From Desertibaculum subflavum (GTDB lineage: Bacteria; Pseudomonadota; Alphaproteobacteria; Ferrovibrionales; Ferrovibrionaceae), in the NCBI GenBank assembly GCA_003576705.1, contig QOZS01000040.1, forward strand, positions 1 through 50,842: a DNA stretch of 50,842 nt, written 5' to 3'. This document shows positions 9,341 through 19,378 of this stretch, piece after piece. How positions within the stretch are numbered: position 1 is the stretch's first letter; the number at the start of each line of letters is the position of its first letter. A program made the position numbers and the translations under genes. The notes beneath the pieces are model-generated. The model did no database searches and had not been told where the DNA came from. It was given only the letters and a program-made list of their open reading frames with translations.

Positions 9341-9427
9341 TGGTGCGGTCGAGAAGACTCGAACTTCCACGGCCTTTCGGCCACAGCGACCTCAACGCTG
9401 CGCGTCTACCAATTCCGCCACGACCGC
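9341..9427 (-). tRNA. tRNA-Leu (anticodon GAG)
   Basis: The minus strand folds into a class II tRNA of 87 bases. The acceptor stem GCGGTCG/CGACCGC is fully paired. The D arm is GCG-GAATTGGTAGA-CGC. The anticodon stem CAGCG/CGCTG encloses loop TTGAGGT, giving anticodon GAG (bases 9391-9393 on the plus strand). The long variable arm GGCC-GAAA-GGCC is typical of leucine tRNAs, and the T arm has loop TTCGAGT. Discriminator A and CCA are encoded in the DNA. It reads CUC and CUU codons. Confidence 0.97.
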
Positions 9428-9438
9428 GAGGCCGGCGG

Positions 9439-9467
9439 GGAATAGCAGATCAATTCCGGCCATTCAA
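9439..9467 (-). promoter_or_regulatory. Candidate tRNA-Leu promoter
   Basis: On the minus strand TTGAAT (9462-9467) and TATTCC (9439-9444) are 17 bases apart, in sigma-70 arrangement, which would start the transcript about 5 bases before the mature tRNA. The -10 element is weak, so this is tentative. Confidence 0.4.
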
Positions 9468-9499
9468 CGGGGTAGGGGCAACGGGGTAGGAGGCGGCGG

Positions 9500-9772
9500 T
9501 CAGTCGCCGCGGACCAGATCGGTGATCGAGACGGCGACGTTCTCGCCCGACACCACCACTTCGCCACGGGCGACGAGCTTCTTGTTGGCGAAGATATAGG
9601 CGTAGTCGTCGACCCCGGCATCGAGCTCGATGACGGCGCCGCGGCCCATCTTCAGCAGCTGGTTGATCGGCATCGTCGCCTTGCCGAGGACGACGGAGAT
9701 CTCCAACCTGACCTTCTCGATGGCCTTCTTACTCACGACCGGGGCGCCCTTCTGCCATACGCTTGCCCCCAA
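9500..9772 (-). CDS. fliN: FliN/SpoA-domain protein (flagellar motor switch FliN-like)
   Basis: A short protein, 90 residues from the TTG at 9772 or 78 from the GTG at 9736; the GTG has AGAAGG about 11 bases upstream. It is essentially one SpoA domain: VRLEISVVLGKATMPINQLL, then GRGAVIELDAGVDDYAYIFA, then KKLVARGEVVVSGENVAVSI. This is the FliN fold, which with FliM and FliG forms the C-ring that switches flagellar rotation. No other flagellar gene is in the window, so it is either a detached fliN or an accessory copy. The domain call is firm; the motor role is inferred. Confidence 0.8.
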   Translation of the reverse strand: MGASVWQKGAPVVSKKAIEKVRLEISVVLGKATMPINQLLKMGRGAVIELDAGVDDYAYIFANKKLVARGEVVVSGENVAVSITDLVRGD

Positions 9773-9818
9773 CGTGAAGGCACAAGGTTAGCTTGCGGTA
9801 AATGGAGCGTTAGGCCGG

Positions 9819-10490
9819 ATGGGTGCGCCAATTGGGCCGGTGGAATGGGTAGTGGCTCAGGGACTTGCGCCCTACGAGCCGGCCGTGGCCGAGATGGAGG
9901 CCCGGGTCGCCGCGATCCGCGAGGGGCGGGCGGCCGAGCGGATCTGGCTGGTCGAGCACCCGCCGCTCTACACCGCCGGCACCTCGGCCCAGGATGCCGA
10001 CCTGGTCGATCCAGGGCGGTTTCCGGTGCACCGGACCGGCCGGGGCGGGCAATACACCTATCACGGGCCGGGCCAGCGGGTCGCCTATGTGATGCTGGAC
10101 CTGAAGCAGCGGGGCGGCGACATCCGGGCCTATGTCTGCGACCTGGAGCGCTGGCTGATCCATACGCTCGCCGCCTTCAACGTGACCGGGGAGCGGCGCG
10201 ACGGCCGGGTCGGCGTCTGGGTGAAGCGGCCGGGCGGGGGCGGGGCGGAGGACAAGATCGCCGCGCTCGGCGTCCGCGTCCGCCGCGGCGTCACGTATCA
10301 CGGCGTGGCGCTGAACGTGGAGCCGGAACTCGGCCACTATGCCGGCATCGTGCCCTGCGGCATCACCCAGCACGGCGTGACCTCGCTGCACGCGCTCGGC
10401 CAGCTCGTCAGCATGGAGGAGGTAGACGCCCAACTGCGCGCCAGCTTCGAGGCGGTGTTCGGCCGCGCGACCGTACCGGTCGAGCCTTAG
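9819..10490 (+). CDS. lipB: Octanoyltransferase LipB
   Basis: A 223-residue enzyme that moves octanoate from acyl carrier protein to lipoyl domains, the first step of lipoate assembly. Visible motifs are HPPLYTAGTSA, the conserved RTGRGGQYTYHGPGQ loop (about 72-86), the Lys of EDKIAALGVR (Lys146) and the catalytic Cys180 in AGIVPCGI. Length matches the family. The ATG at 9819 was chosen; the ribosome site is weak (GGAG 13 bases upstream). It converges on argC, overlapping it by 4 bases at the 3' ends. Confidence 0.95.
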   Translation: MGAPIGPVEWVVAQGLAPYEPAVAEMEARVAAIREGRAAERIWLVEHPPLYTAGTSAQDADLVDPGRFPVHRTGRGGQYTYHGPGQRVAYVMLDLKQRGGDIRAYVCDLERWLIHTLAAFNVTGERRDGRVGVWVKRPGGGGAEDKIAALGVRVRRGVTYHGVALNVEPELGHYAGIVPCGITQHGVTSLHALGQLVSMEEVDAQLRASFEAVFGRATVPVEP

Positions 10491-11470
10491 TCCAGCCCGA
10501 GCATCAGCCGCAGGTTCTGCACCGCCGCGCCGGAGGCGCCCTTGCCGAGATTGTCGAGCCGGGCGACCAGCACCGCCTGGCGGTGCTTCTCGCTGGCGAA
10601 GACATAGAGCTCGAGCTTGTTGGTCTCGTTCAGCGCCTCGGGCTCCAGCCGGCCCCTCTTGGTGGCCGTGTTCTCCAGCGGCATGACCTCGACATAGGCG
10701 CTGCCGGCATAGCGCTTCGCCAGCGCGGCGTGCAGGTCGGCCGCCAGCGGCTTGCCCGGCAGGGTGTCGAGATGCAGCGGCACCGAGACCAGCATGCCCT
10801 GCCGGTAATTGCCGACCGAGGGCACGAAGATCGGCCGCCGGGTCAGCCGCGCATAGAGCTGCGTCTCCGGCACGTGCTTATGCTCGAAGCCGAGGCCGTA
10901 GAGCTCGAAATGCGGCGCCGTGCCGGCCTCGAAATCGGCGATCATCGACTTGCCGCCGCCGGAATAGCCGCTGACCGCGTTGATCGTGACGGGATAGTCG
11001 GCCGGCAGCAGGCCGGCATCGACCAGCGGCCGGATCAGCGCGATCGAGCCGGTCGGGTAGCAGCCGGGATTGGACACCTTCCGCGCATTGCGGATCTTGT
11101 CGGCCTGGTCGGGGGCCAGCTCGGCAAAGCCATAAATCCAATCCGGCGCGACCCGATGCGCGGTCGAGGCATCGAGCACCTTGGGCGCGCTGTTGCCCAT
11201 GCTGTCGATCACCGCGACGGTCTCGCGCGCGGCGTCGTCCGGCAGGCAGAGCACGACGAGATCTACCTCGGCCATCAGCTCGCGCTTTGCGCCTGCGTCC
11301 TTCCGCTTCTCGGCGGCGATGCTCTTCACCGCCACGTCGCCCTGGGCATCGAGACGCTCACGGATCTGCAGCCCCGTGGTGCCGGATTCGCCGTCGACAA
11401 AGACGATCGGCTTCTTGGTGGAGGTCTTGGGGGCTTGGCCTTGCGGCCGCTGGGTGTCGGCGAGGGTCAC
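10487..11470 (-). CDS. argC: N-acetyl-gamma-glutamyl-phosphate reductase (type 2)
   Basis: A 327-residue enzyme of arginine synthesis; it reduces N-acetylglutamyl phosphate with NADPH to the semialdehyde. The family fingerprint IVFVDGESGTTGLQIRERL opens the Rossmann fold, the catalytic Cys137 lies in SNPGCYPTGSIALI, and SGYSGGGKSMI follows. I start it at GTG 11470 because AAGGA sits 8 bases before it. The in-frame ATG at 11521 directly abuts the T tract of a terminator, has no ribosome site, and would add 17 residues the family lacks. Upstream lies an apparent arginine attenuator (11522-11662), so control by charged arginine tRNA is likely. Confidence 0.93.
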   Translation of the reverse strand: MTLADTQRPQGQAPKTSTKKPIVFVDGESGTTGLQIRERLDAQGDVAVKSIAAEKRKDAGAKRELMAEVDLVVLCLPDDAARETVAVIDSMGNSAPKVLDASTAHRVAPDWIYGFAELAPDQADKIRNARKVSNPGCYPTGSIALIRPLVDAGLLPADYPVTINAVSGYSGGGKSMIADFEAGTAPHFELYGLGFEHKHVPETQLYARLTRRPIFVPSVGNYRQGMLVSVPLHLDTLPGKPLAADLHAALAKRYAGSAYVEVMPLENTATKRGRLEPEALNETNKLELYVFASEKHRQAVLVARLDNLGKGASGAAVQNLRLMLGLD

Positions 11471-11521
11471 GGTGGTCTTCCTTCGACTGGCGCGCCCCAA
11501 CATATCCGGGGCCTCAGACAT

Positions 11522-11546
11522 AAAAAAACCGCGCTTCGGCGCGGTT
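11522..11546 (-). terminator. Intrinsic terminator between leader peptide and argC (attenuator)
   Basis: On the minus strand an 8-bp perfect stem AACCGCGC/GCGCGGTT with a CGAA tetraloop runs straight into seven T residues, a textbook terminator. It lies after the Arg-rich leader ORF and 51 bases before the argC GTG. Its 5' arm is also complementary to the last leader codons, so termination can be conditional. Confidence 0.85.
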
Positions 11547-11583
11547 CGCGGAGGGCGTTCAGGCGAACGTCATCGCGACCGCG
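11540..11583 (-). promoter_or_regulatory. Candidate antiterminator pairing of the argC leader
   Basis: On the minus strand CGCGGTCGCG (11574-11583, in the last codons of the leader peptide) can pair with CGCGAACCGCG (11540-11550, covering the 5' arm of the terminator): ten base pairs with one bulged A. A ribosome stalled at the first Arg pair would leave the upstream strand free and block the terminator. A ribosome reaching the stop codon would cover it and let the terminator form. The folding is read by eye and its energy was not computed. Confidence 0.6.
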
Positions 11584-11626
11584 GGCGGGCGGTGTTCGGG
11601 CGTCGGATGGCGACCAGCTTCGTCAT
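11570..11626 (-). CDS. Arg-rich leader peptide upstream of argC
   Basis: An 18-codon open frame, MTKLVAIRRPNTARPRSR, ends in TGA. Five of the 18 codons are Arg (positions 8, 9, 14, 16 and 18; CGA, CGC, CGC, CGG, CGA). It sits between a TTGACA promoter and an intrinsic terminator just ahead of argC. No ribosome site precedes its ATG; the predicted transcript start is at or one base before it, so it would be translated leaderless, as known for the trpL leader of Sinorhizobium. The likely role is cis sensing of arginyl-tRNA charging. This is inference from arrangement only. Confidence 0.65.
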   Translation of the reverse strand: MTKLVAIRRPNTARPRSR

Positions 11627-11633
11627 GCCGCGA

Positions 11634-11662
11634 CATATGCGCACAAGCGGCCCAATTGTCAA
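11634..11662 (-). promoter_or_regulatory. Sigma-70 type promoter for leader peptide-argC
   Basis: Minus strand: a perfect -35 TTGACA (11657-11662), a 17-base spacer and -10 CATATG (11634-11639). The start point is predicted at about 11627-11626, that is at the leader ATG. It lies in the gap just after the acyP stop codon, so argC has a promoter of its own. Confidence 0.65.
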
Positions 11663-11673
11663 TCCGGCCGGTG

Positions 11674-11958
11674 CTATCCCGTCGGCAGGCGCCGGAAGCC
11701 ACGCTCCGGCGGCGGCGCGGCCGGGCTGATCTCGATATCGGCGACGCGGGCGATGGCGGGGCCCCGTCGGCAGGCTTCGATCATCCGCTCGACGGCCGCG
11801 TCGGGGCCGGCGATCAGCGCCTCGACCTCGCCGCTCCTGAGGTTGCGCACCCAGCCGTCGAGGGCGAGCGCGCGCGCTTCATCGATCGCCCAGTCGCGGT
11901 AGCCGACGCCCTGAACGCGGCCCTTGATCAGAAGGCGGACGGCGCGCGTGCCCGCCAT
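11674..11958 (-). CDS. acyP: Acylphosphatase
   Basis: A 94-residue single-domain enzyme that hydrolyses acyl phosphates. Family signature LIKGRVQGVGYRDW carries the phosphate-binding Arg21, and GWVRNLRSGEVEAL carries the catalytic Asn39. The usual size is about 90-95 residues. It starts 4 bases after the pccA stop codon, so it is the last gene of a pccB-pccA-acyP transcript. A metabolic link to the carboxylase (removal of stray carboxyphosphate-like intermediates) is conceivable but only a guess. Confidence 0.93.
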   Translation of the reverse strand: MAGTRAVRLLIKGRVQGVGYRDWAIDEARALALDGWVRNLRSGEVEALIAGPDAAVERMIEACRRGPAIARVADIEISPAAPPPERGFRRLPTG

Positions 11959-11962
11959 GCCG

Positions 11963-13948
<1,986 letters not shown>

Positions 13949-13985
13949 TCTCTTCGACTACCCCTCGATAGCGCGTCGCAGGGTG

Positions 13986-14090
13986 ACCGCGAAGGACGCG
14001 AAGAGCGCCAAGTTACGCAAAGAAGCTGCTTTGCGCTCCGCGCTGATCATGTCCTTGGCGTTCCTTTGCGCTCTTGGCGTCCTTGGCGGT
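13986..14090. repeat. Intergenic inverted repeat built of 9-base units
   Basis: Between pccB and pccA. The left arm (13986-14024) reads as units ACCGCGAAG, GACGCGAAG, AGCGCCAAG and TTACGCAAAG. The right arm (14051-14090), reverse-complemented, reads ACCGCCAAG, GACGCCAAG, AGCGCAAAG and GAACGCCAAG. The two arms could form a long imperfect hairpin. A smaller perfect 7-bp hairpin (CGCAAAG/CTTTGCG, 14016-14035) lies near the centre. It resembles dispersed intergenic palindromic repeats of other proteobacteria. It has no coding frame and could affect pccB-pccA mRNA processing. Confidence 0.7.
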
Positions 14091-14117
14091 GCGATGGTTC
14101 TGCCCGGAGGCGGCACG

Positions 14118-15650
<1,533 letters not shown>

Positions 15651-15736
15651 AGGCGCGCGTCTCCGGGGCGTTTTCTTCTGGTCAATGGCCGGGCGGAATA
15701 GCAAATCGACAGGCCCGAGGCCAGAGCGGGTCCCGG

Positions 15737-16810
15737 ATGCCACCGTTGCGCGGGGGCGAGTTCCCGGCCAGTCTGCCCGCCGCAATTCACCTGACCGTCC
15801 CTGTGGATCTCTATCCCCTCATCCGGCCATTCCTGTTCGCCCTGGAACCCGAGCGGGCTCACGAACTGGCCGTTTGGGCGGTCGCGCGCGGCCTCGTGCG
15901 GGGGGATTCGGCGCCCGACGACGCCGTCCTGAAGACCCGGCTGTTCGAGCGCGAGATCCCGAATCCCGTCGGCCTCGCCGCCGGTTTCGACAAGCAGGCC
16001 GAAGCGGCCGACCGGCTGTTCGATCTCGGCTTCGGCTTCGTCGAGGTGGGCGGCGTCACGCCCCTGCCGCAGGTCGGCAATCCCAGGCCGCGCCTGTTCC
16101 GCCTGGCCGAGGACCGGGCGGTGATCAACCGGTTCGGCCTCAACAGCGAGGGCGTGGAGGCGATGGCGGCGCGGCTTGCCCGCCGCGACCCCGCCCGCGG
16201 CCTGCTCGGCGTCAATATCGGGGCCAACAAGGAGAGCGCCGATCGCACCGGCGATTATGTGACGGTGCTGGAGCGCCTGGGGCCGCTGGTCGATTTCGCG
16301 ACGCTCAACGTTTCCTCGCCGAACACGCCCGGCCTGCGGGCGTTGCAGGGCCGCGACGAGCTGGCGCGTCTGCTCGACCGGGTGCTGGAAGCCCGCACGC
16401 GGCATGGCATCAAGGCGGCGCTGGTGCTGAAGATCGCACCGGATGTGAGCGAGGCGGATCTCGACGACATCGCGGCACTCGCCATCGAATGCCGGCTCGA
16501 CGGCCTGATCGTCGGCAATACGACGATCGGCCGGCCGGACACGCTGCAGAGCTCGCATCGCGTGGAGACGGGCGGGTTGAGCGGCGCGCCGCTGTTTCCC
16601 CTGTCGACGCGCATACTCGCCGCCATGCGCCAGCGGGTCGGCGACCGCGTGCCGCTGATCGGGACCGGCGGCATCTTCACCGTCGAGGACGTGCTGGCAA
16701 AGCTCGCCGCCGGCGCCGTGGCGGTGCAGGTCTATTCCGCGCTGGTCTATGAAGGGCCGGGGCTGGTCGGCCGGCTGAAGCGCGGTCTGGCGACCGCGCG
16801 CCGGCGATGA
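15737..16810 (+). CDS. pyrD: Dihydroorotate dehydrogenase (quinone), class 2
   Basis: A membrane-associated FMN enzyme oxidising dihydroorotate to orotate with quinone, in pyrimidine synthesis. The class 2 N-terminal helix motif LYPLIRPFLFALEPERAHELA is present, then NPVGLAAGFDKQAEA, NRFGLNSEGV, the catalytic Ser region TLNVSSPNTPGLRALQG, and the FMN-phosphate site IGTGGIFTVEDV. It is 357 residues from ATG 15737. A GTG at 15803, directly before DLYPLIRP, would match the usual N terminus better, but neither start has a clear ribosome site. Its stop overlaps the next gene's start (ATGA). Confidence 0.94.
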   Translation: MPPLRGGEFPASLPAAIHLTVPVDLYPLIRPFLFALEPERAHELAVWAVARGLVRGDSAPDDAVLKTRLFEREIPNPVGLAAGFDKQAEAADRLFDLGFGFVEVGGVTPLPQVGNPRPRLFRLAEDRAVINRFGLNSEGVEAMAARLARRDPARGLLGVNIGANKESADRTGDYVTVLERLGPLVDFATLNVSSPNTPGLRALQGRDELARLLDRVLEARTRHGIKAALVLKIAPDVSEADLDDIAALAIECRLDGLIVGNTTIGRPDTLQSSHRVETGGLSGAPLFPLSTRILAAMRQRVGDRVPLIGTGGIFTVEDVLAKLAAGAVAVQVYSALVYEGPGLVGRLKRGLATARRR

Positions 16811-17466
16811 TCGCCGACCCCGCCGCCTTCATCCGCGCCAATACGCGCCTGCTGCCGGTGCCGCACGCGCCGGAGATCCGTCTCCATCTCGCCGACGAGG
16901 CGACGGCGCTATGGGAGAAGACCGAGGAGGAGCTCGGTGCATTGGGCTTGCCGCCGCCCTATTGGGCCTTCGCCTGGGCCGGCGGGCAGGCGCTGGCGCG
17001 GCACATCCTGGACCGGCCGGCCATCGTGCGCGGCAAACGCGTCCTCGATTTCGCGTCCGGTTCCGGCCTCGTGGCCATTGCCGCGATGCAGGCGGGGGCG
17101 TCGCGCGTCGCCGCGACCGAGATCGACGGCTTCGCGCTGACGGCCATCGAGATCAATGCCGTGGCGAATGGCATCGTGCTGGAGATTCTCTCCGGCGACG
17201 TGCTGGAGCGGCCGGTCGATCCGGCGGCATGGGACGTCGTGCTGGCCGGCGATGTCTGCTACGAGCGGCCGATGGCAGAGCGGGTGATCCTGTGGCTGGA
17301 AGCCGCGGCCGCTGCCGGAATCGAGGTGCTGCTCGGCGATCCCGGGCGCAGCTACCTGCCGAAGCACCGCCTGGAGCGTCTGGCGGAGTATTCGGTGCCG
17401 ACCACCCGGGCGCTGGAAGATGCCGAGATCAAGCGGACCTCGGTCTGGGCGCTGCGGGCGCGTTGA
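16807..17466 (+). CDS. ETF-beta lysine methyltransferase-like protein (METTL20 family)
   Basis: A 219-residue class I SAM methyltransferase. It shares the hallmark blocks of the METTL20/ETFBKMT family: PPPYWAFAWAGGQALARHIL, RGKRVLDFASGSGLVAIAA (SAM-binding motif I), DVVLAGDVCYERP, LLGDPGRSYLP, and a C-terminal EYSVPTTR...TSVWALR. Bacterial members trimethylate lysines on the beta subunit of electron transfer flavoprotein, tuning electron flow from acyl-CoA dehydrogenases. It overlaps pyrD by 4 bases, so the two are co-translated. No etfAB is in the window, though an ETF-dependent isovaleryl-CoA dehydrogenase is at 3.2 kb. PrmA-type ribosomal methylation is the less likely alternative. Confidence 0.78.
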   Translation: MIADPAAFIRANTRLLPVPHAPEIRLHLADEATALWEKTEEELGALGLPPPYWAFAWAGGQALARHILDRPAIVRGKRVLDFASGSGLVAIAAMQAGASRVAATEIDGFALTAIEINAVANGIVLEILSGDVLERPVDPAAWDVVLAGDVCYERPMAERVILWLEAAAAAGIEVLLGDPGRSYLPKHRLERLAEYSVPTTRALEDAEIKRTSVWALRAR

Positions 17467-17523
17467 TCGCCTGCCCTCCGGGACGATAGTCTGCGCGTAC
17501 CCATCCGCTCGGAGAGGTTCGGC

Positions 17524-17922
17524 ATGTACCAGGATCCGCGACGGCCGCGGCGCGCGGCCTCGATCAACGTGCTGGGCGAGCCGCTCAAGTCGTGCTCGGA
17601 AGCGCCGGTGACCGGCTTCTTCCGCGACGGCTGCTGCAATACCGGCGCGGAGGATCACGGCCTGCACGTCGTCTGCGTGGTGACCACGGCGGAGTTCCTG
17701 GCCTTCAGCCGATCGTGCGGCAACGACCTGTCGACCCCGGTGCCGGAATACGGCTTTCCGGGGCTCAAGCCCGGCGACCGCTGGTGCCTCTGCGCCGCGC
17801 GCTGGCAGGAGGCGCTGGAGGCGGATGCGGCGCCGCGGGTCGTGTTGGCGGCGACGCATGCGGCCGCGCTTCAGGTCGTCGCGCTGGACGACCTCAAGCG
17901 CTACGCGGTCGACCTGAGCTGA
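17524..17922 (+). CDS. DUF2237 family protein
   Basis: A 132-residue protein with the DUF2237 fingerprint: NVLGEPLKSCSEAPVTGFFRDGCCNTG at the N terminus, then DHGLHVVCVVTTAEFLAFS, GNDLSTPVPEYGFPGLKPGD, and RWCLCAARWQEALEA. Several Cys residues are conserved. The fold is small and soluble and no function has been settled for the family. Start ATG 17524 follows GGAGAGG about 8 bases upstream. The next gene, a LysE-type exporter, begins 5 bases later, so the two probably share a transcript. Confidence 0.85.
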   Translation: MYQDPRRPRRAASINVLGEPLKSCSEAPVTGFFRDGCCNTGAEDHGLHVVCVVTTAEFLAFSRSCGNDLSTPVPEYGFPGLKPGDRWCLCAARWQEALEADAAPRVVLAATHAAALQVVALDDLKRYAVDLS

Positions 17923-17927
17923 CCCGC

Positions 17928-18548
17928 ATGATGTCGCTCGAGCTGTACTTCCTGTTCGTCACCGCGGCGACGCTGCTGATTCTGACCCCCGGCCCCAACG
18001 TCTCCCTGATCGTCGGCAACAGCATCAGCCACGGCACCCGGCTGGGCCTGTTCACCGTCGGCGGTACCACCACGGCAACGGTGCTGCAGATCGCCCTGGT
18101 GGTCGGCGGCATGACCTCGCTGCTGGCATTGGCCTCGGATGCCTTCGACTGGATCCGCTGGGCCGGCGTCGCCTACCTGATCTATCTCGGCATCCAGCAA
18201 TGGCGGGCGCCGGCGGCGCTGTTGGACGAAGGCAGCCGGCGGGCGGTGTCGCTCCGCAACCTGTTCGCGCAGGGCATCCTGGTGGCAATCACCAATCCGA
18301 AGACCTTGCTGTTCCACGCGGCCTTCCTGCCGCAATTCGTCGATCCCGCCGTGGCGGCCGGGCCGCAGCTTCTATTGCTCGGCGCCACCTACACCGCTCT
18401 GGCCGGCCTGCTCGATTGCGGCTGGGCCTGGGCCGGCGGGCGCCTGCGCGGCCGACTCGACGCCCGCCGCGGCAAGCTGGTCAACCGGGTGAGCGGCGGC
18501 TGCATCATCGGTGCGGCGATCGGCCTCGCCCTCGCGCGCCGCCCGTAA
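17928..18548 (+). CDS. LysE/RhtB family amino-acid exporter
   Basis: A 206-residue inner-membrane protein with about six helices. The N terminus has the LysE/RhtB signature TLLILTPGPNVSLIVGNSIS followed by GTRLGLFTVGGTTTATV, and the second half has ITNPKTLLFHAAFLPQFVDP. Members export amino acids or homoserine lactones. Start ATG 17928; a second Met follows directly. It is 5 bases after the DUF2237 gene and followed by another, diverged LysE-type gene, so these are two tandem exporters of different substrates. The actual substrate is not visible. Confidence 0.9.
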   Translation: MMSLELYFLFVTAATLLILTPGPNVSLIVGNSISHGTRLGLFTVGGTTTATVLQIALVVGGMTSLLALASDAFDWIRWAGVAYLIYLGIQQWRAPAALLDEGSRRAVSLRNLFAQGILVAITNPKTLLFHAAFLPQFVDPAVAAGPQLLLLGATYTALAGLLDCGWAWAGGRLRGRLDARRGKLVNRVSGGCIIGAAIGLALARRP

Positions 18549-18625
18549 GGCTCCGCCTTCGCGAGTTGGTCGCCGGCGGGACCGCGTGCTATGGGGCGCC
18601 GCCCGCAGCCGGCTGAGCAGGTGAC

Positions 18626-19255
18626 GTGGAAGAGCTATTGCTGATCGCAAAAGGGGTGGTTGCGGGTTTGGTGCTGTCGGCGCCGCTGGGCCCCGTGGCA
18701 CTGCTGTGCGCCCGGCGCAGCCTGATCTATGGCCCATCGGCGGGCCTGGTCTCCGGTCTCGGCGCGGCCACGGCCGATATGATCTACGCCGCCGTCGCGG
18801 CTTTCGGCCTGACCGTGATTTCCGATTGGCTGGCGCTGCACCGCCAGACCATCGATCTGGTGGGCGGCGGGCTGCTCATCGCGCTTGGCATCTATCTGTT
18901 GCTGATCCAGCCGAAGCCGACCGACGAGCCGAGCCAGCGCCAACTCGAGCCGATGGACGCGCCGCATGCGTTCGGCGCCACTTTCGCGCTGACGGTATCG
19001 AACCCGATCACGCTGGTGACCTTCCTCGTGCTGTTCGACTATCTGCGCGCCGGCGATCTCGGCGATCGGCCCGGCATGGCGGCCCTGCTGGTCGCAGGGG
19101 TATTTGCCGGCTCGATGGTGTGGTGGCTCAGTCTGGCCTTTGGCGCCGGGCGGCTGGCCGGGCGTCTGGGCCTTGCCGGCGAGCGCCTGCTGAACAGGGC
19201 CTGCGCTCTGGTCATGCTGGGCTTCGGCGCCTATGGGCTGCTCCGCTTCGCGTGA
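18626..19255 (+). CDS. LysE-type transporter
   Basis: A 209-residue membrane protein with six predicted helices. It matches the LysE superfamily in APLGPVALLCARRSLIYG near the N terminus (the GP loop) and ALTVSNPITLVTFLVLF in the middle, but differs clearly from the exporter upstream: it lacks the TPGPN motif and carries a charged loop EPSQRQLEP between helices 3 and 4. The start is GTG 18626, preceded by GCAGGTGAC. Export of an amino acid or related cation is the family role; the substrate is unknown. Confidence 0.85.
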   Translation: MEELLLIAKGVVAGLVLSAPLGPVALLCARRSLIYGPSAGLVSGLGAATADMIYAAVAAFGLTVISDWLALHRQTIDLVGGGLLIALGIYLLLIQPKPTDEPSQRQLEPMDAPHAFGATFALTVSNPITLVTFLVLFDYLRAGDLGDRPGMAALLVAGVFAGSMVWWLSLAFGAGRLAGRLGLAGERLLNRACALVMLGFGAYGLLRFA

Positions 19256-19319
19256 TCGGGCCGGCCGGCGCCGTCGGTGGACACGGCACAATTGTCATGA
19301 TTATTGTTGCCGCCACGGA

Positions 19320-19351
19320 GCGGACACATCGCCGGCGTGAGGCGTGTCCGC
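19320..19351 (+). other. Inverted repeat in the dpp-type operon leader
   Basis: GCGGACAC (19320-19327) and GTGTCCGC (19344-19351) form an 8-bp inverted repeat, 28 bases before the substrate-binding protein start. It could be an operator or a stabilising mRNA hairpin; nothing in the sequence decides. Confidence 0.4.
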
Positions 19352-19378
19352 AGCTCTGGGGAGCAATCTAGAGAGGCG

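Noticed and set aside
9845..11902. 685-residue plus-strand frame across lipB, argC and acyP
   Set aside because: A shadow of three well-supported genes, with low-complexity composition and no domain.
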